Assembly (NCBI GenBank): GCA_964395765.1
Contig: CAYNCU010000177.1
Coordinates: 1-9,155 of the forward strand
Origin: DATDPY01 sp964395765
GTDB taxonomy: Bacteria; Bacteroidota; Bacteroidia; Cytophagales; Cyclobacteriaceae
Reading direction: 5' to 3'
DNA length: 9,155 bases
Below are positions 1 through 6,633 of the stretch, one piece after another (position 1 is the stretch's first letter; each line of letters begins with the position of its first letter). Under the pieces are notes generated by a model that saw only the letters and a list, made by a program, of their open reading frames with translations, was not told the DNA's origin and did not search any database. A program made the position numbers and the translations under genes.

Positions 1-648
1 CTGCATGAGGCCGGGGCAGGTTTGATAGGCAACTACGAGCATTGCAGTTTCCGAACTGCCGGAACAGGATCATTTAAGCCTAATGAAAAAGCAACGCCAT
101 ACATCGGGCAGGCAGGTAAACTGGAAGAAGCCGGGGAAGAAAGACTGGAAGTCCAGTTCCCTTCGTGGCGTGAAAATGAGATCATGGAAGCCCTGATGAA
201 AAGTCATCCTTATGAAGAAGTTGCCTATTTCATTCAAAAAGTCGATAATTTATCGGGCCAAGCCGGCTCCGGCCTTATTGGAAAGCTGGACCGGCCGTTA
301 GCACCTGATGATTTTCTTATTTGGCTTAAAGAGAAGCTTGAACTGAATACAATAAAATACACACCGGTTGATAAGAACAAGCTAATAATTAAAGTAGCCG
401 TTTGCGGCGGATCGGGAAGTTTCCTCATTAAAACTGCCCTTAAAGAAAAAGCGGATGCCTTTGTTACAGCAGATATAAAATATCACGATTTCTTTAATTC
501 CGAAGGAAAATTAATGCTGGCGGATATCGGGCATTACGAAAGCGAAAAATTTACAAAAGATTTACTCTATCAGTTAATAAATAAAAAAATTAGTAATATT
601 GCACTCCATTTATCAGAAGTTAATACTAACCCCGTTCGTTACTTATAG
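1..648 (+). CDS. Nif3-like dinuclear metal-centre protein, long form with inserted domain (5' end cut by window)
   Basis: The reading frame is open from base 1 to the TAG at 646-648, giving 215 residues; the start lies upstream of the window. The first visible residues (HEAGAGLIGNYEHCSF, then GTGSFKP) match the conserved middle of the Nif3/YbgI/YqfO family. About residues 45-125 form the CutA-like inserted domain of the long (roughly 365-residue) form, recognisable by HPYEEVAYF at 69-77. The core fold resumes with VAVCGGSGS (132-140) and TADIKYHDFF (156-165). GHYESE (177-182) supplies H178 and E182, which align with the C-terminal metal ligands known from E. coli YbgI. The family forms hexameric rings with a two-metal site; the physiological substrate is not settled, despite the older 'GTP cyclohydrolase 1 type 2' label. 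The zinc-ribbon gene follows after 3 bases, so the two are probably co-transcribed. Confidence 0.93.
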   Translation: MHEAGAGLIGNYEHCSFRTAGTGSFKPNEKATPYIGQAGKLEEAGEERLEVQFPSWRENEIMEALMKSHPYEEVAYFIQKVDNLSGQAGSGLIGKLDRPLAPDDFLIWLKEKLELNTIKYTPVDKNKLIIKVAVCGGSGSFLIKTALKEKADAFVTADIKYHDFFNSEGKLMLADIGHYESEKFTKDLLYQLINKKISNIALHLSEVNTNPVRYL

Positions 649-651
649 CAG

Positions 652-1794
652 ATGGAAAATACGATAGCGCAGAAACTTGACGCATTAGCCAAATTACAAT
701 CCATAGATTCCCAACTTGATGAAATTGCAATGATCCGTGGCGCCCTCCCTTACGAGGTGATGGATCTTGAAGATGAAATAGCCGGATACCAGACCCGAAT
801 TACCAAATTTGAATCTGAAATACAGGAAGTTGAAAACAGTATTACCCACAATAAGGAAGCCATAAAAAATTCTGAAAAGCTGATTCAGAAATACACTGAA
901 CAGCAGATGAATGTCAGGAATAACAGGGAATACGATGCCATAACCAAGGAAATTGAGTTGCAACAGCTTGAAATCCAGATATGCGAAAAAAGAATTAAGG
1001 AGGGATATACAACGCTGGAAGAGAAAAAAGAATCAATCAATGGTACAATAGCCACATTAAACGAGAGACAAAAAGATCTTGATTCCAAAAAGGGAGAATT
1101 AAATGTAATCAGCTCGGAAAGCCAGGAAGAAGAAAACAAGCTCATCAAATCAAGGGAAAAAGCGGTAAAAGCCATTGATGACAGGTTATTGAAGTCGTAT
1201 ACCAAGATCCGGAATAATGCTAAAAACAGACTCGCGGTTGTATCCATAAAGAGAGGTGCCTGTGGTGGTTGTTTTAATGTTGTTCCTCCCCAGCGTCAGG
1301 CTGAGGTCAGGGAGAAGAAGAAACTGATAGTTTGTGAACATTGCGGAAGAATTCTGGTCGATGTGGAAGATGTAATTGAAGATCCTGAAAAGGATAAGAA
1401 AAAGAAGAAAACCTCCCGTTCTGCAAGAGAAGCTAAAGTTGAAAAACCGGAATTAAATGAATATGCCGGTGTACAGGAAAATAATGAACTGGCGACAATT
1501 CCGGAAAAACGTGAAAAAACGGTGAAAGCTGTAAGAACATCCCCGGCCCCAAAAACAAGAACTGAAAAGGCAGCCGCGCCTAAAGTAAAAGCTGCAAAAC
1601 CTGCTAAACCGGCCAAACCGGCAAAGGCATCTTCGGCAAAAGTAAAATCCACCAAAACTCCTAAGGCCAAAAAAGCGCCTGCCACGAAAGCGAAGACAGC
1701 TAAAACTTCAAAGGCTTCTAAAACACCAGCCAAAAAAACAAAATCAACTCCGGCGTCGAAAAGCAAAAAGTCGCTGAAGAAATCTAAAAAATAA
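652..1794 (+). CDS. Coiled-coil C4 zinc-ribbon protein with lysine-rich tail
   Basis: The 380-residue protein has three parts. Residues 1-195 are a long, charged helical hairpin predicted as coiled coil, including the family-typical stretch NNREYDAITKEI near residue 90. Residues 200-235 are a zinc ribbon with two CxxC pairs, C204/C207 (CGGC) and C228/C231 (CEHC). Residues about 245-380 are a low-complexity tail of Lys, Ala, Pro, Ser and Thr. The first two parts match the CT398/zf-RING_7 family, usually about 240-260 residues; its role is poorly defined, with nucleic-acid binding or assembly functions suggested. The tail makes this copy unusually long and very basic and resembles histone H1 tails, so DNA or RNA contact is a reasonable inference. 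The ATG lies 3 bases after the Nif3 stop and has no clear Shine-Dalgarno, which suits coupled translation. The stop is 13 bases from that of the convergent dnaB. Confidence 0.92.
   Translation: MENTIAQKLDALAKLQSIDSQLDEIAMIRGALPYEVMDLEDEIAGYQTRITKFESEIQEVENSITHNKEAIKNSEKLIQKYTEQQMNVRNNREYDAITKEIELQQLEIQICEKRIKEGYTTLEEKKESINGTIATLNERQKDLDSKKGELNVISSESQEEENKLIKSREKAVKAIDDRLLKSYTKIRNNAKNRLAVVSIKRGACGGCFNVVPPQRQAEVREKKKLIVCEHCGRILVDVEDVIEDPEKDKKKKKTSRSAREAKVEKPELNEYAGVQENNELATIPEKREKTVKAVRTSPAPKTRTEKAAAPKVKAAKPAKPAKPAKASSAKVKSTKTPKAKKAPATKAKTAKTSKASKTPAKKTKSTPASKSKKSLKKSKK
1597..1623 (+). repeat. Three 9-bp tandem units encoding Lys-Pro-Ala
   Basis: Codons 316-324 of the zinc-ribbon gene are three successive Lys-Pro-Ala units: AAACCTGCT, AAACCGGCC and AAACCGGCA. 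They sit inside a longer tail rich in Lys, Ala and Thr. Such short in-frame units can grow or shrink by slippage without breaking the frame, so tail length probably varies between relatives (inference). Confidence 0.75.
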
Positions 1795-1807
1795 TTTCCC
1801 GGTTCTT

Positions 1808-3370
1808 TCAGAAAGGGGCCTTATCTTCCTCATCGCTTTCCTGCGGCAAGCCGACATCTCCTGATCCGCTTTCTTTTGTATGATTAATCTTGCTCTGGAA
1901 GGAAATGTAATTCGGATTAGGCTGGTTGATAGACCCTCCTTCCGATATATCCTCTTCGAGTTCAGCAAATTTAGTGAAGTGAGTGATAAACTTGAGATTG
2001 ACCGAACCGGTGGAACCATTCCTGTGTTTGGCAATCAATAATTCACAGATCCCCCGTATATTCTGGCCCGATTCATCTTCACTGAACCCATAATATTCAG
2101 GGCGGTATAGAAAAATAACCATGTCGGCATCCTGTTCGATGGATCCGGATTCACGAAGGTCGGAAAGTTGCGGCCTTTTATCTCCGCCTCTTGTCTCAAC
2201 AGCCCGGCTTAACTGGGATATGGCCACCACGGGAATATTCAACTCCTTGGCCAGGTTTTTCAATGCCCGGGATATGGAAGCGATCTCCTGTTCGCGATTT
2301 CCGGTGCTTCCGTAACGGTTGGTTTCTCCCGCCATTAATTGCAGGTAGTCTACGATGATCAACTCTACATTGTGCTGGGAAACAAGGCGCCTTGATTTGG
2401 CCCTTAGTTCAAGGACCGTTAAGGCAGGGGTGTCATCGATAAAAATGGGAGCTTCGGTAAGCCGTGAAGTTTTATATACCAGTTGCTCCCACTCATATTC
2501 TTCGAGGAGGCCTTTTTTGATCTTGTCGCTCTCTAGTTCCGCTTCGGCGGATATCAGTCGGTTGACCAACTGAATGGACGACATTTCCAGTGAAAAGATA
2601 GCTACCGGTTTGCCGAAATCAACGGCGGCATTTCTCATGGCGGATAGAACAAAAGCCGTCTTACCCATACCAGGACGCGCGGCGATAATGATCAGATCAG
2701 ATCTCTGCCAGCCTGACGTGATCCTGTCCAGCTTGGTAAAGCCAGATGAAATACCGGTAAGCCCCGTCTTCAGGTTTTTCTTTTTTTCAAGTTCCCGGAT
2801 TGCATCTCCCATCAGAGATCGCATGTTGTCATAATTCTTCCTGATATTGGTTTCTGAAATATCGAAGAGGGATTGTTCGGTTTTATCCAACAGGTTGAAT
2901 ACATCCGTTGATTCTTCATAAGCTTCCTGCTGGATCTCGGAGGAAATGCGGATCAATTCCCGCTTGATTGACATTTCCGTGATAATGCGGGCATGATATT
3001 CTGCATTCGCGGATGAATTGATCCGGGAAGTTAAGCTGGTTATATAATAAGGGCCGCCGACAGTTTCCAGCTGACCCGTTTTCCTTAGGTAATTCGTAAC
3101 AGTAAGAATATCAACCGGTTCAGATGCTTTAAATAGCTCGATAATCGCTTCATAGATCACCTGGTGAGCTTCCTTATAAAAGTTTTCCGGCTTCAGGATC
3201 TGGATAACATTGGATAACGCATCCCTTTCCAGCATAAGGGCTCCCAGAACCGCCTCTTCGATCTCAACAGCCTGCGGGGGAACCTTCCCTAATTGATTGA
3301 AAAAATCCGGATCGCCAAGCCTTTTTGGCCTGATCCCCCAGCGGACTGATGCGGAACGTTCTATATTCAT
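1808..3370 (-). CDS. dnaB: Replicative DNA helicase DnaB
   Basis: This 520-residue protein is the hexameric 5'-3' helicase that unwinds DNA at the replication fork and recruits primase. Residues 30-135 are the N-terminal collar domain, beginning VPPQAVEIEEAVLGALML. The RecA-like motor domain follows from about residue 200. It contains Walker A ARPGMGKT (231-238), SLEMS with the catalytic glutamate (260-264), Walker B IIVDYLQLM (338-346), the QLSRAVETR stretch (386-394), SDLRESGSIEQDADMV (403-418) and IAKHRNGSTG (446-455). All key residues are present and there is no intein, which this gene sometimes carries. The last 45 or so residues are an acidic, Ser/Gly-rich tail. The ATG at 3370 is preceded by only a weak AAGAAG, and a good promoter lies 19-49 bases upstream of it. 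The gene is divergent from mpl and converges on the zinc-ribbon gene. Confidence 0.98.
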   Translation of the reverse strand: MNIERSASVRWGIRPKRLGDPDFFNQLGKVPPQAVEIEEAVLGALMLERDALSNVIQILKPENFYKEAHQVIYEAIIELFKASEPVDILTVTNYLRKTGQLETVGGPYYITSLTSRINSSANAEYHARIITEMSIKRELIRISSEIQQEAYEESTDVFNLLDKTEQSLFDISETNIRKNYDNMRSLMGDAIRELEKKKNLKTGLTGISSGFTKLDRITSGWQRSDLIIIAARPGMGKTAFVLSAMRNAAVDFGKPVAIFSLEMSSIQLVNRLISAEAELESDKIKKGLLEEYEWEQLVYKTSRLTEAPIFIDDTPALTVLELRAKSRRLVSQHNVELIIVDYLQLMAGETNRYGSTGNREQEIASISRALKNLAKELNIPVVAISQLSRAVETRGGDKRPQLSDLRESGSIEQDADMVIFLYRPEYYGFSEDESGQNIRGICELLIAKHRNGSTGSVNLKFITHFTKFAELEEDISEGGSINQPNPNYISFQSKINHTKESGSGDVGLPQESDEEDKAPF

Positions 3371-3388
3371 CTTCTTTTAGAATTTAAA

Positions 3389-3419
3389 CAAAAGTAAAAG
3401 AACGGGTTGCCATATGAAA
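3389..3419 (-). promoter_or_regulatory. Bacteroidota-type promoter for dnaB
   Basis: Read on the minus strand, TTTC (3419-3416) is followed by exactly 19 bases and then TACTTTTG (3396-3389). This fits the Bacteroidota housekeeping consensus TTTG-N19-TAnnTTTG with one mismatch in the -33 element. Transcription would begin near 3383, leaving a leader of about 13 bases before the dnaB ATG. No start-site mapping is available. Confidence 0.6.
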
Positions 3420-3502
3420 TCATGACCTTCTTTAGTTATAGAATATTTTTCCACATCATTCAGCCAGCCTTATCAACAGGCAATTCAAGTTTTAAACATA
3501 TT

Positions 3503-3515
3503 ATTAACAGTTAAT
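3503..3515. promoter_or_regulatory. Perfect 13-bp palindrome, possible operator
   Basis: ATTAAC, one A, then GTTAAT form an exact inverted repeat. It overlaps a DnaA-box-like nonamer and sits about 135 bases upstream of the dnaB start. It may be a binding site for a dimeric regulator, but AT-rich DNA yields such palindromes by chance. Confidence 0.25.
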
Positions 3516-3740
3516 TCGCAGAGTTAATTTCAGATATCGATTCATGATAAATGTAATAATTCAATGGGAGGGTTGAAGGCAAGTTAATAACGACTTACAT
3601 GGATAACTATTATTATTTTCTATTTCAACAGGTAAATGAATAATGGATCATTCGATCCGCGAAAATCCGATGAATCTACACATTAATATTCCCAATTTGA
3701 CTAAGATTACATATCTAAAATAGGGACGGACAGGAATTGT

Positions 3741-5099
3741 ATGAAACGAATTCATTTCATCGCCATAGGAGGTAGCGCAATGCATAATCTGGCCATTGCC
3801 CTGAAACAACAGGGATATGATGTAACAGGCTCCGATGACGATATTTTTGAACCTTCAAGGTCCAGGCTTGAGGAGAACGGTTTGTTACCAGTAACTCCCG
3901 GATGGTATCCTGAAAAAATAAGTGTTGACATCGATCTGATCATCCTCGGCATGCATGCGAGGGATGATAACCCGGAGTTGATAAAGGCTTCGGCGTTAGG
4001 TATTCAGGTGGTTTCTTTTCCTGAATTTATTTACCAGCATTCCTTAAATAAAAAAAGAGTTGTTATCGCCGGATCCCATGGAAAATCAACAATAACATCC
4101 ATCCTCCTTTATGTGCTTAACCGCCTGGAAAAGGACTTCGACTATCTCGTGGGTGCCGGCTTGCCGGGTTTTAAAAATATGGTGAGGTTATCCGATAGTG
4201 CACCGACCATAATCCTGGAAGGAGATGAATATTTTTCTTCAGCCACGGACAAAACACCGAAGTTTCTACGATATAATCATAATGTCGGACTTATCAGTGG
4301 AATTGCCTGGGACCATATCAATGCTTTTCCAAGCCGCGAAATCTATGAAGAACAATTCCTCCGGTTTATCAAAAACACACCCGGTGACGGAATTCTTATC
4401 TTTAATCAATCTGATCCTGTGGTTAAAAGATTAATCGACATTTCAAGAACATCCTGCAGTCTTATCCCCTATGATGTATTTCCGTACCATGTTGAAAAGG
4501 GGGTATTCAATCTTGATTACAAGGGTAGTCCCGTTCCACTTAAAATATTCGGTCACCATAATATGCAGAATATTGACGGCGCCCTAAAGGTTTTGGAGTG
4601 CCTGGGAATTGATCAGGACCAGTCTGTTGGAGCATTATCCTCCTTCCCGGGAGCCGATAATCGGCTGGAGATAATTGCAACGAACGCGAATTACACCCTC
4701 TTCCGCGATTTCGCTCATGCGCCGTCGAAGGTAAAAGCCTCCGTTCAAGCGGTAAAAGAGCTGAACCCGGAAAGATCCCTGGCTGCATTCCTGGAATTGC
4801 ACACCTACTCAAGCCTGAATCCTTCCTTTTTGCCGGAATACAAAGGCACAATGGCTTCCGCCGACTTGCGCTATGTATTCATTAATGACCATGCGCTTAA
4901 AATTAAAAAGATGGCGCCGGTCAGCAATGCAATGATCCGCGATCAGTTTGGAGACCAGGAAATTGTTATTCTCAGATCGGCGGGGGAATTAAAAGAAATT
5001 ATGCTAAAACTGAATTACAATAATTTAAATTTGTTATTCATGAGTTCAGGCAATTTCGACGGACTCGATCTAAAAGAATTTGTCGGCAAACTAAATTGA
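3741..5099 (+). CDS. mpl: UDP-N-acetylmuramate:L-alanyl-gamma-D-glutamyl-meso-diaminopimelate ligase (Mpl)
   Basis: This cytoplasmic Mur ligase (452 residues, normal length) joins recycled murein tripeptide to UDP-MurNAc using ATP, so recovered wall peptide re-enters peptidoglycan synthesis. The N-terminal Rossmann domain opens with HFIAIGGSAMHNLA (5-18) and TGSDDDIFEPS (29-39). The ATP loop is GSHGKST (111-117). LEGDEYFSS (159-167) and WDHINAF (190-196) follow, then GHHNMQN (271-277) of the central domain. The C-terminal domain has FPGADNRLE (302-310) and DFAHAPSKVKAS (323-334). The MKRIHFIAIGGSAMHN start and this last motif separate Mpl from MurC, although MurC-like activity cannot be excluded by sequence alone. 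AGGA at 3732-3735, five bases before the ATG, is a fair ribosome site. It heads a three-gene operon. Confidence 0.92.
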   Translation: MKRIHFIAIGGSAMHNLAIALKQQGYDVTGSDDDIFEPSRSRLEENGLLPVTPGWYPEKISVDIDLIILGMHARDDNPELIKASALGIQVVSFPEFIYQHSLNKKRVVIAGSHGKSTITSILLYVLNRLEKDFDYLVGAGLPGFKNMVRLSDSAPTIILEGDEYFSSATDKTPKFLRYNHNVGLISGIAWDHINAFPSREIYEEQFLRFIKNTPGDGILIFNQSDPVVKRLIDISRTSCSLIPYDVFPYHVEKGVFNLDYKGSPVPLKIFGHHNMQNIDGALKVLECLGIDQDQSVGALSSFPGADNRLEIIATNANYTLFRDFAHAPSKVKASVQAVKELNPERSLAAFLELHTYSSLNPSFLPEYKGTMASADLRYVFINDHALKIKKMAPVSNAMIRDQFGDQEIVILRSAGELKEIMLKLNYNNLNLLFMSSGNFDGLDLKEFVGKLN

Positions 5100-5101
5100 T
5101 C

Positions 5102-5911
5102 ATGATCTTAAAACTTAGAAATCCACTCGCATTTTTTGACCTGGAAACTACCGGGACCAATATTTCACAGGACCGGATCGTAGAATTGGCGTTTATTATT
5201 CTTTACCCGAACGGGGAAAAGAAAACCAAACTTACAAAAATCAACCCTACCATTCCCATTCCGCCGGAATCGACTCTTATTCATGGAATTTCCGACGAGG
5301 ATGTAAAAGAGGCACCTACCTTTAAAAAAATTGCGGCCGAACTTTCCCAACTGCTCGAGGGCTGCGATCTGGCAGGATTCAATATCATAAAATTTGATGT
5401 GCCCATGCTCGTGGAAGAATTCCTCCGTGCCGGCGTCGAATTCGAGATCGGCAATAAAAAACTTATTGATGCCCAGAAGATCTTTCACCTTATGGAAAAA
5501 AGGACCCTCACCGCTGCCTATAAATTTTATTGCGGTAAAAATCTTGAAGACGCCCACAGCGCCATGTCGGATACCAGCGCCACGCTTGAAGTACTGGAAG
5601 CACAGGTCAGCCGATATGAAGGAATGGAAGTTACAGACCTGATCGGGAAACCTTTGGGTAAGCTCACCAATGACATGGCGATGATCCATCAACTTACCAA
5701 TGAAAAAATGATCGACCTGGCGGGAAGGATTGTTTATGATGACCAGGGAATTGAAGTTTTTAATTTCGGTAAGCATAAGGGTAAAAGGGTGAACGATGTG
5801 CTGAGCAATGAACCCTCCTATTATGACTGGATCATTAAGAATGATTTTCCCCTCGATACGAAAAGAAAACTTACACAAATAAAATTAAAATCCATTTTCA
5901 ATAATAAATGA
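5102..5911 (+). CDS. DEDDh 3'-5' exonuclease with ExoX-like C-terminal domain
   Basis: The protein (269 residues from ATG 5102) is a DNA polymerase III epsilon-like exonuclease. With that start, Exo I is FFDLETTG (D13, E15), Exo II is NIIKFD (D99) and Exo III is DAHSAMSDTSAT (H152, D157), so all metal and catalytic residues are kept. Residues about 214-265, containing FGKHKGKRVNDVL and PSYYDWIIKNDFP, form the small domain found at the C-terminus of ExoX-like nucleases. It probably removes nucleotides from single-stranded or mispaired 3' ends in repair; no polymerase-binding sequence is evident. A TTG at 5096 would overlap the mpl stop by four bases and add two residues. I prefer ATG 5102 because the family usually begins a few residues before the catalytic strand. 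Either start leaves it tightly coupled to mpl. Confidence 0.92.
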   Translation: MILKLRNPLAFFDLETTGTNISQDRIVELAFIILYPNGEKKTKLTKINPTIPIPPESTLIHGISDEDVKEAPTFKKIAAELSQLLEGCDLAGFNIIKFDVPMLVEEFLRAGVEFEIGNKKLIDAQKIFHLMEKRTLTAAYKFYCGKNLEDAHSAMSDTSATLEVLEAQVSRYEGMEVTDLIGKPLGKLTNDMAMIHQLTNEKMIDLAGRIVYDDQGIEVFNFGKHKGKRVNDVLSNEPSYYDWIIKNDFPLDTKRKLTQIKLKSIFNNK

Positions 5912-5924
5912 CGATAATTTTTAA

Positions 5925-6095
5925 ATGATGAAACTGGTACTTAGAACCATCCTATTGTTATTTTTCAGGGCATTGGCAAGAATAAACAAGCTGATACTTC
6001 CCCGTTACAGCAATGCCGATCTTAACCGGCTTTCATCCATCGATAAACTCATTATCGCTTACCGCTATTTTGTAACCCGCAATTCCCTCGATTAA
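5925..6095 (+). CDS. Small basic protein, 56 residues, downstream of exonuclease
   Basis: The frame ATGATGAAA... to the TAA at 6093-6095 encodes 56 residues. Residues 4-19 (LVLRTILLLFFRALAR) are hydrophobic with interspersed arginines, suggesting an amphipathic or membrane-surface helix. A second helix-forming part contains LNRLSSIDKLIIAYRYFVTR (33-52). It starts 13 bases after the exonuclease stop, on the same strand, so it is probably the last gene of the mpl operon. There is no Shine-Dalgarno, which is normal here. I do not recognise a named family. The composition looks protein-like (balanced, few rare residues), and short proteins ending in a similar IAYRYxVT-type pattern seem familiar from Bacteroidota, but this is from memory and unverified. 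No function is proposed. Confidence 0.6.
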   Translation: MMKLVLRTILLLFFRALARINKLILPRYSNADLNRLSSIDKLIIAYRYFVTRNSLD

Positions 6096-6276
6096 AAACT
6101 TCTGTCTTTCAACCTGCTTTCGCAAGCGCCTACCTCCTCCGATCTCCGGTTTTTGACATTTCATTTAGTTACGCTTTGGAATTAAGTGATTTTATCCCTC
6201 TTGTAATTTAATTCCTGAATTAATTACGGCTCAAAAAACCGTGAAAATAGCCAGGAAATTAAGATTTTAACTTTTG

Positions 6277-6290
6277 GTGTAATAATGCAC
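6277..6290 (+). repeat. 14-bp site, copy 1 (GTGTAATAATGCAC)
   Basis: This sequence matches the one at 6352-6365 at 12 of 14 positions; both have the form GTG-Y-AATAAT-R-CAC with GTG/CAC ends like an operator. The copies lie 75 bases apart, on either side of the promoter for the 83-residue gene, which suggests a pair of regulator sites that could support looping (inference). Confidence 0.45.
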
Positions 6291-6320
6291 AAATATTTTA
6301 ATTAAATATTTGTTTTTTTT
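6289..6320 (+). terminator. AT-rich hairpin with T-run; terminator or operator over a promoter
   Basis: ACAAATATTT (6289-6298) and AAATATTTGT (6304-6313) are exact inverted repeats around a five-base loop, followed by an unbroken T-run to 6320. The layout is that of an intrinsic terminator for the mpl operon, although the stem has only one G-C pair and would be weak. The right arm also contains TTTG (6309-6312), the -33 element of the next promoter, so the palindrome could equally be an operator. The two roles are not exclusive. Confidence 0.4.
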
Positions 6321-6339
6321 GATTTAATCTATATATTTA
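6309..6339 (+). promoter_or_regulatory. Bacteroidota-type promoter for the two small genes
   Basis: TTTG (6309-6312), then exactly 19 bases, then TATATTTA (6332-6339) matches TTTG-N19-TAnnTTTG with one mismatch. Transcription would start near 6345, giving a leader of about 37 bases before the ATG at 6382. The second 14-bp repeat (6352-6365) would lie just inside the leader, a typical place for a repressor to bind. Confidence 0.6.
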
Positions 6340-6351
6340 CGTCATAATTGA

Positions 6352-6365
6352 GTGCAATAATACAC
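6352..6365 (+). repeat. 14-bp site, copy 2 (GTGCAATAATACAC)
   Basis: This is the partner of the site at 6277-6290. It lies downstream of the predicted transcription start and 16 bases before the ATG at 6382. No third copy was seen in the window. Confidence 0.45.
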
Positions 6366-6381
6366 TTAAATAAACAAGAAA

Positions 6382-6633
6382 ATGAGCGAAAAAATAATCG
6401 AAAAGGAATTCAGGAAGTTTGCAAAGTCATCCCTGATCAGTCCGCGGAAGTGTAAAAAGCTGGAACAAACACGGCATAATATTTATGAACTTCATAAGAA
6501 GATCAACGAACTCAATGAAAAATTCCATTATGTGCCGGATGATGCCCGTCTCCTGTTTAATGAGTATGAATCCATTCAGGATCGGATGATATTTGAGAAT
6601 TACAGGAAAAATTACCAACTCGGATTATGTTAA
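6382..6633 (+). CDS. Hypothetical helical protein, 83 residues
   Basis: I do not recognise this protein. It is strongly charged and looks all-helical: a first helix around residues 3-16 (KIIEKEFRKFAKSS), a long amphipathic helix around 22-49 rich in Lys, Glu and Leu that could form a coiled coil, and a third around 53-76 (DDARLLFNEYESIQDRMIFE). There is no signal peptide or membrane segment, and its single internal cysteine is C24. A well-formed promoter 43 bases upstream supports it as a real, independently transcribed gene. Its last seven bases overlap the start of the next small gene, so the two are probably translated together. A cytoplasmic adaptor or DNA-binding role is possible, but nothing in the sequence decides this. 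Confidence 0.7.
   Translation: MSEKIIEKEFRKFAKSSLISPRKCKKLEQTRHNIYELHKKINELNEKFHYVPDDARLLFNEYESIQDRMIFENYRKNYQLGLC

Larger units (their letters stand above)
3371..3740. other. Intergenic region between divergent dnaB and mpl
   Basis: These 370 AT-rich bases contain no credible gene. They hold the dnaB promoter at the left, three nonamers resembling DnaA boxes on the plus strand (3447-3455, 3470-3478, 3501-3509), and a perfect 13-bp palindrome at 3503-3515. The hexamer GTTAAT occurs three times (3510, 3523, 3583). Nothing fitting the TTTG-N19-TAnnTTTG pattern was found for mpl; a TTTG at 3696 has no matching partner 19 bases on. The length is generous for two housekeeping genes and leaves room for regulation. 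Confidence 0.6.

Noticed and set aside
1296..1766. Minus-strand open frame of 156 codons rich in Ala, Phe and Val
   Set aside because: It is the antisense shadow of the Lys/Ala/Pro-rich tail; its composition follows directly from that strand and it has no family match or upstream signals.
1795..1807. Terminator between the convergent zinc-ribbon gene and dnaB
   Set aside because: Only 13 bases separate the stops and no hairpin was seen there.
3371..3740. Replication origin
   Set aside because: The DnaA-like nonamers are inexact, there is no dnaA or dnaN nearby and no clear unwinding element; kept only as a low-interest note.
5165..5878. Minus-strand open frame of 237 codons
   Set aside because: It lies wholly antisense to the exonuclease, whose catalytic motifs are all intact; no recognisable domain on the minus strand.
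6115..6245. Short hairpins near 6118-6128 and 6226-6245 as terminators or a small RNA
   Set aside because: Stems are only about four base pairs and no T-run follows, so they cannot be told from chance.
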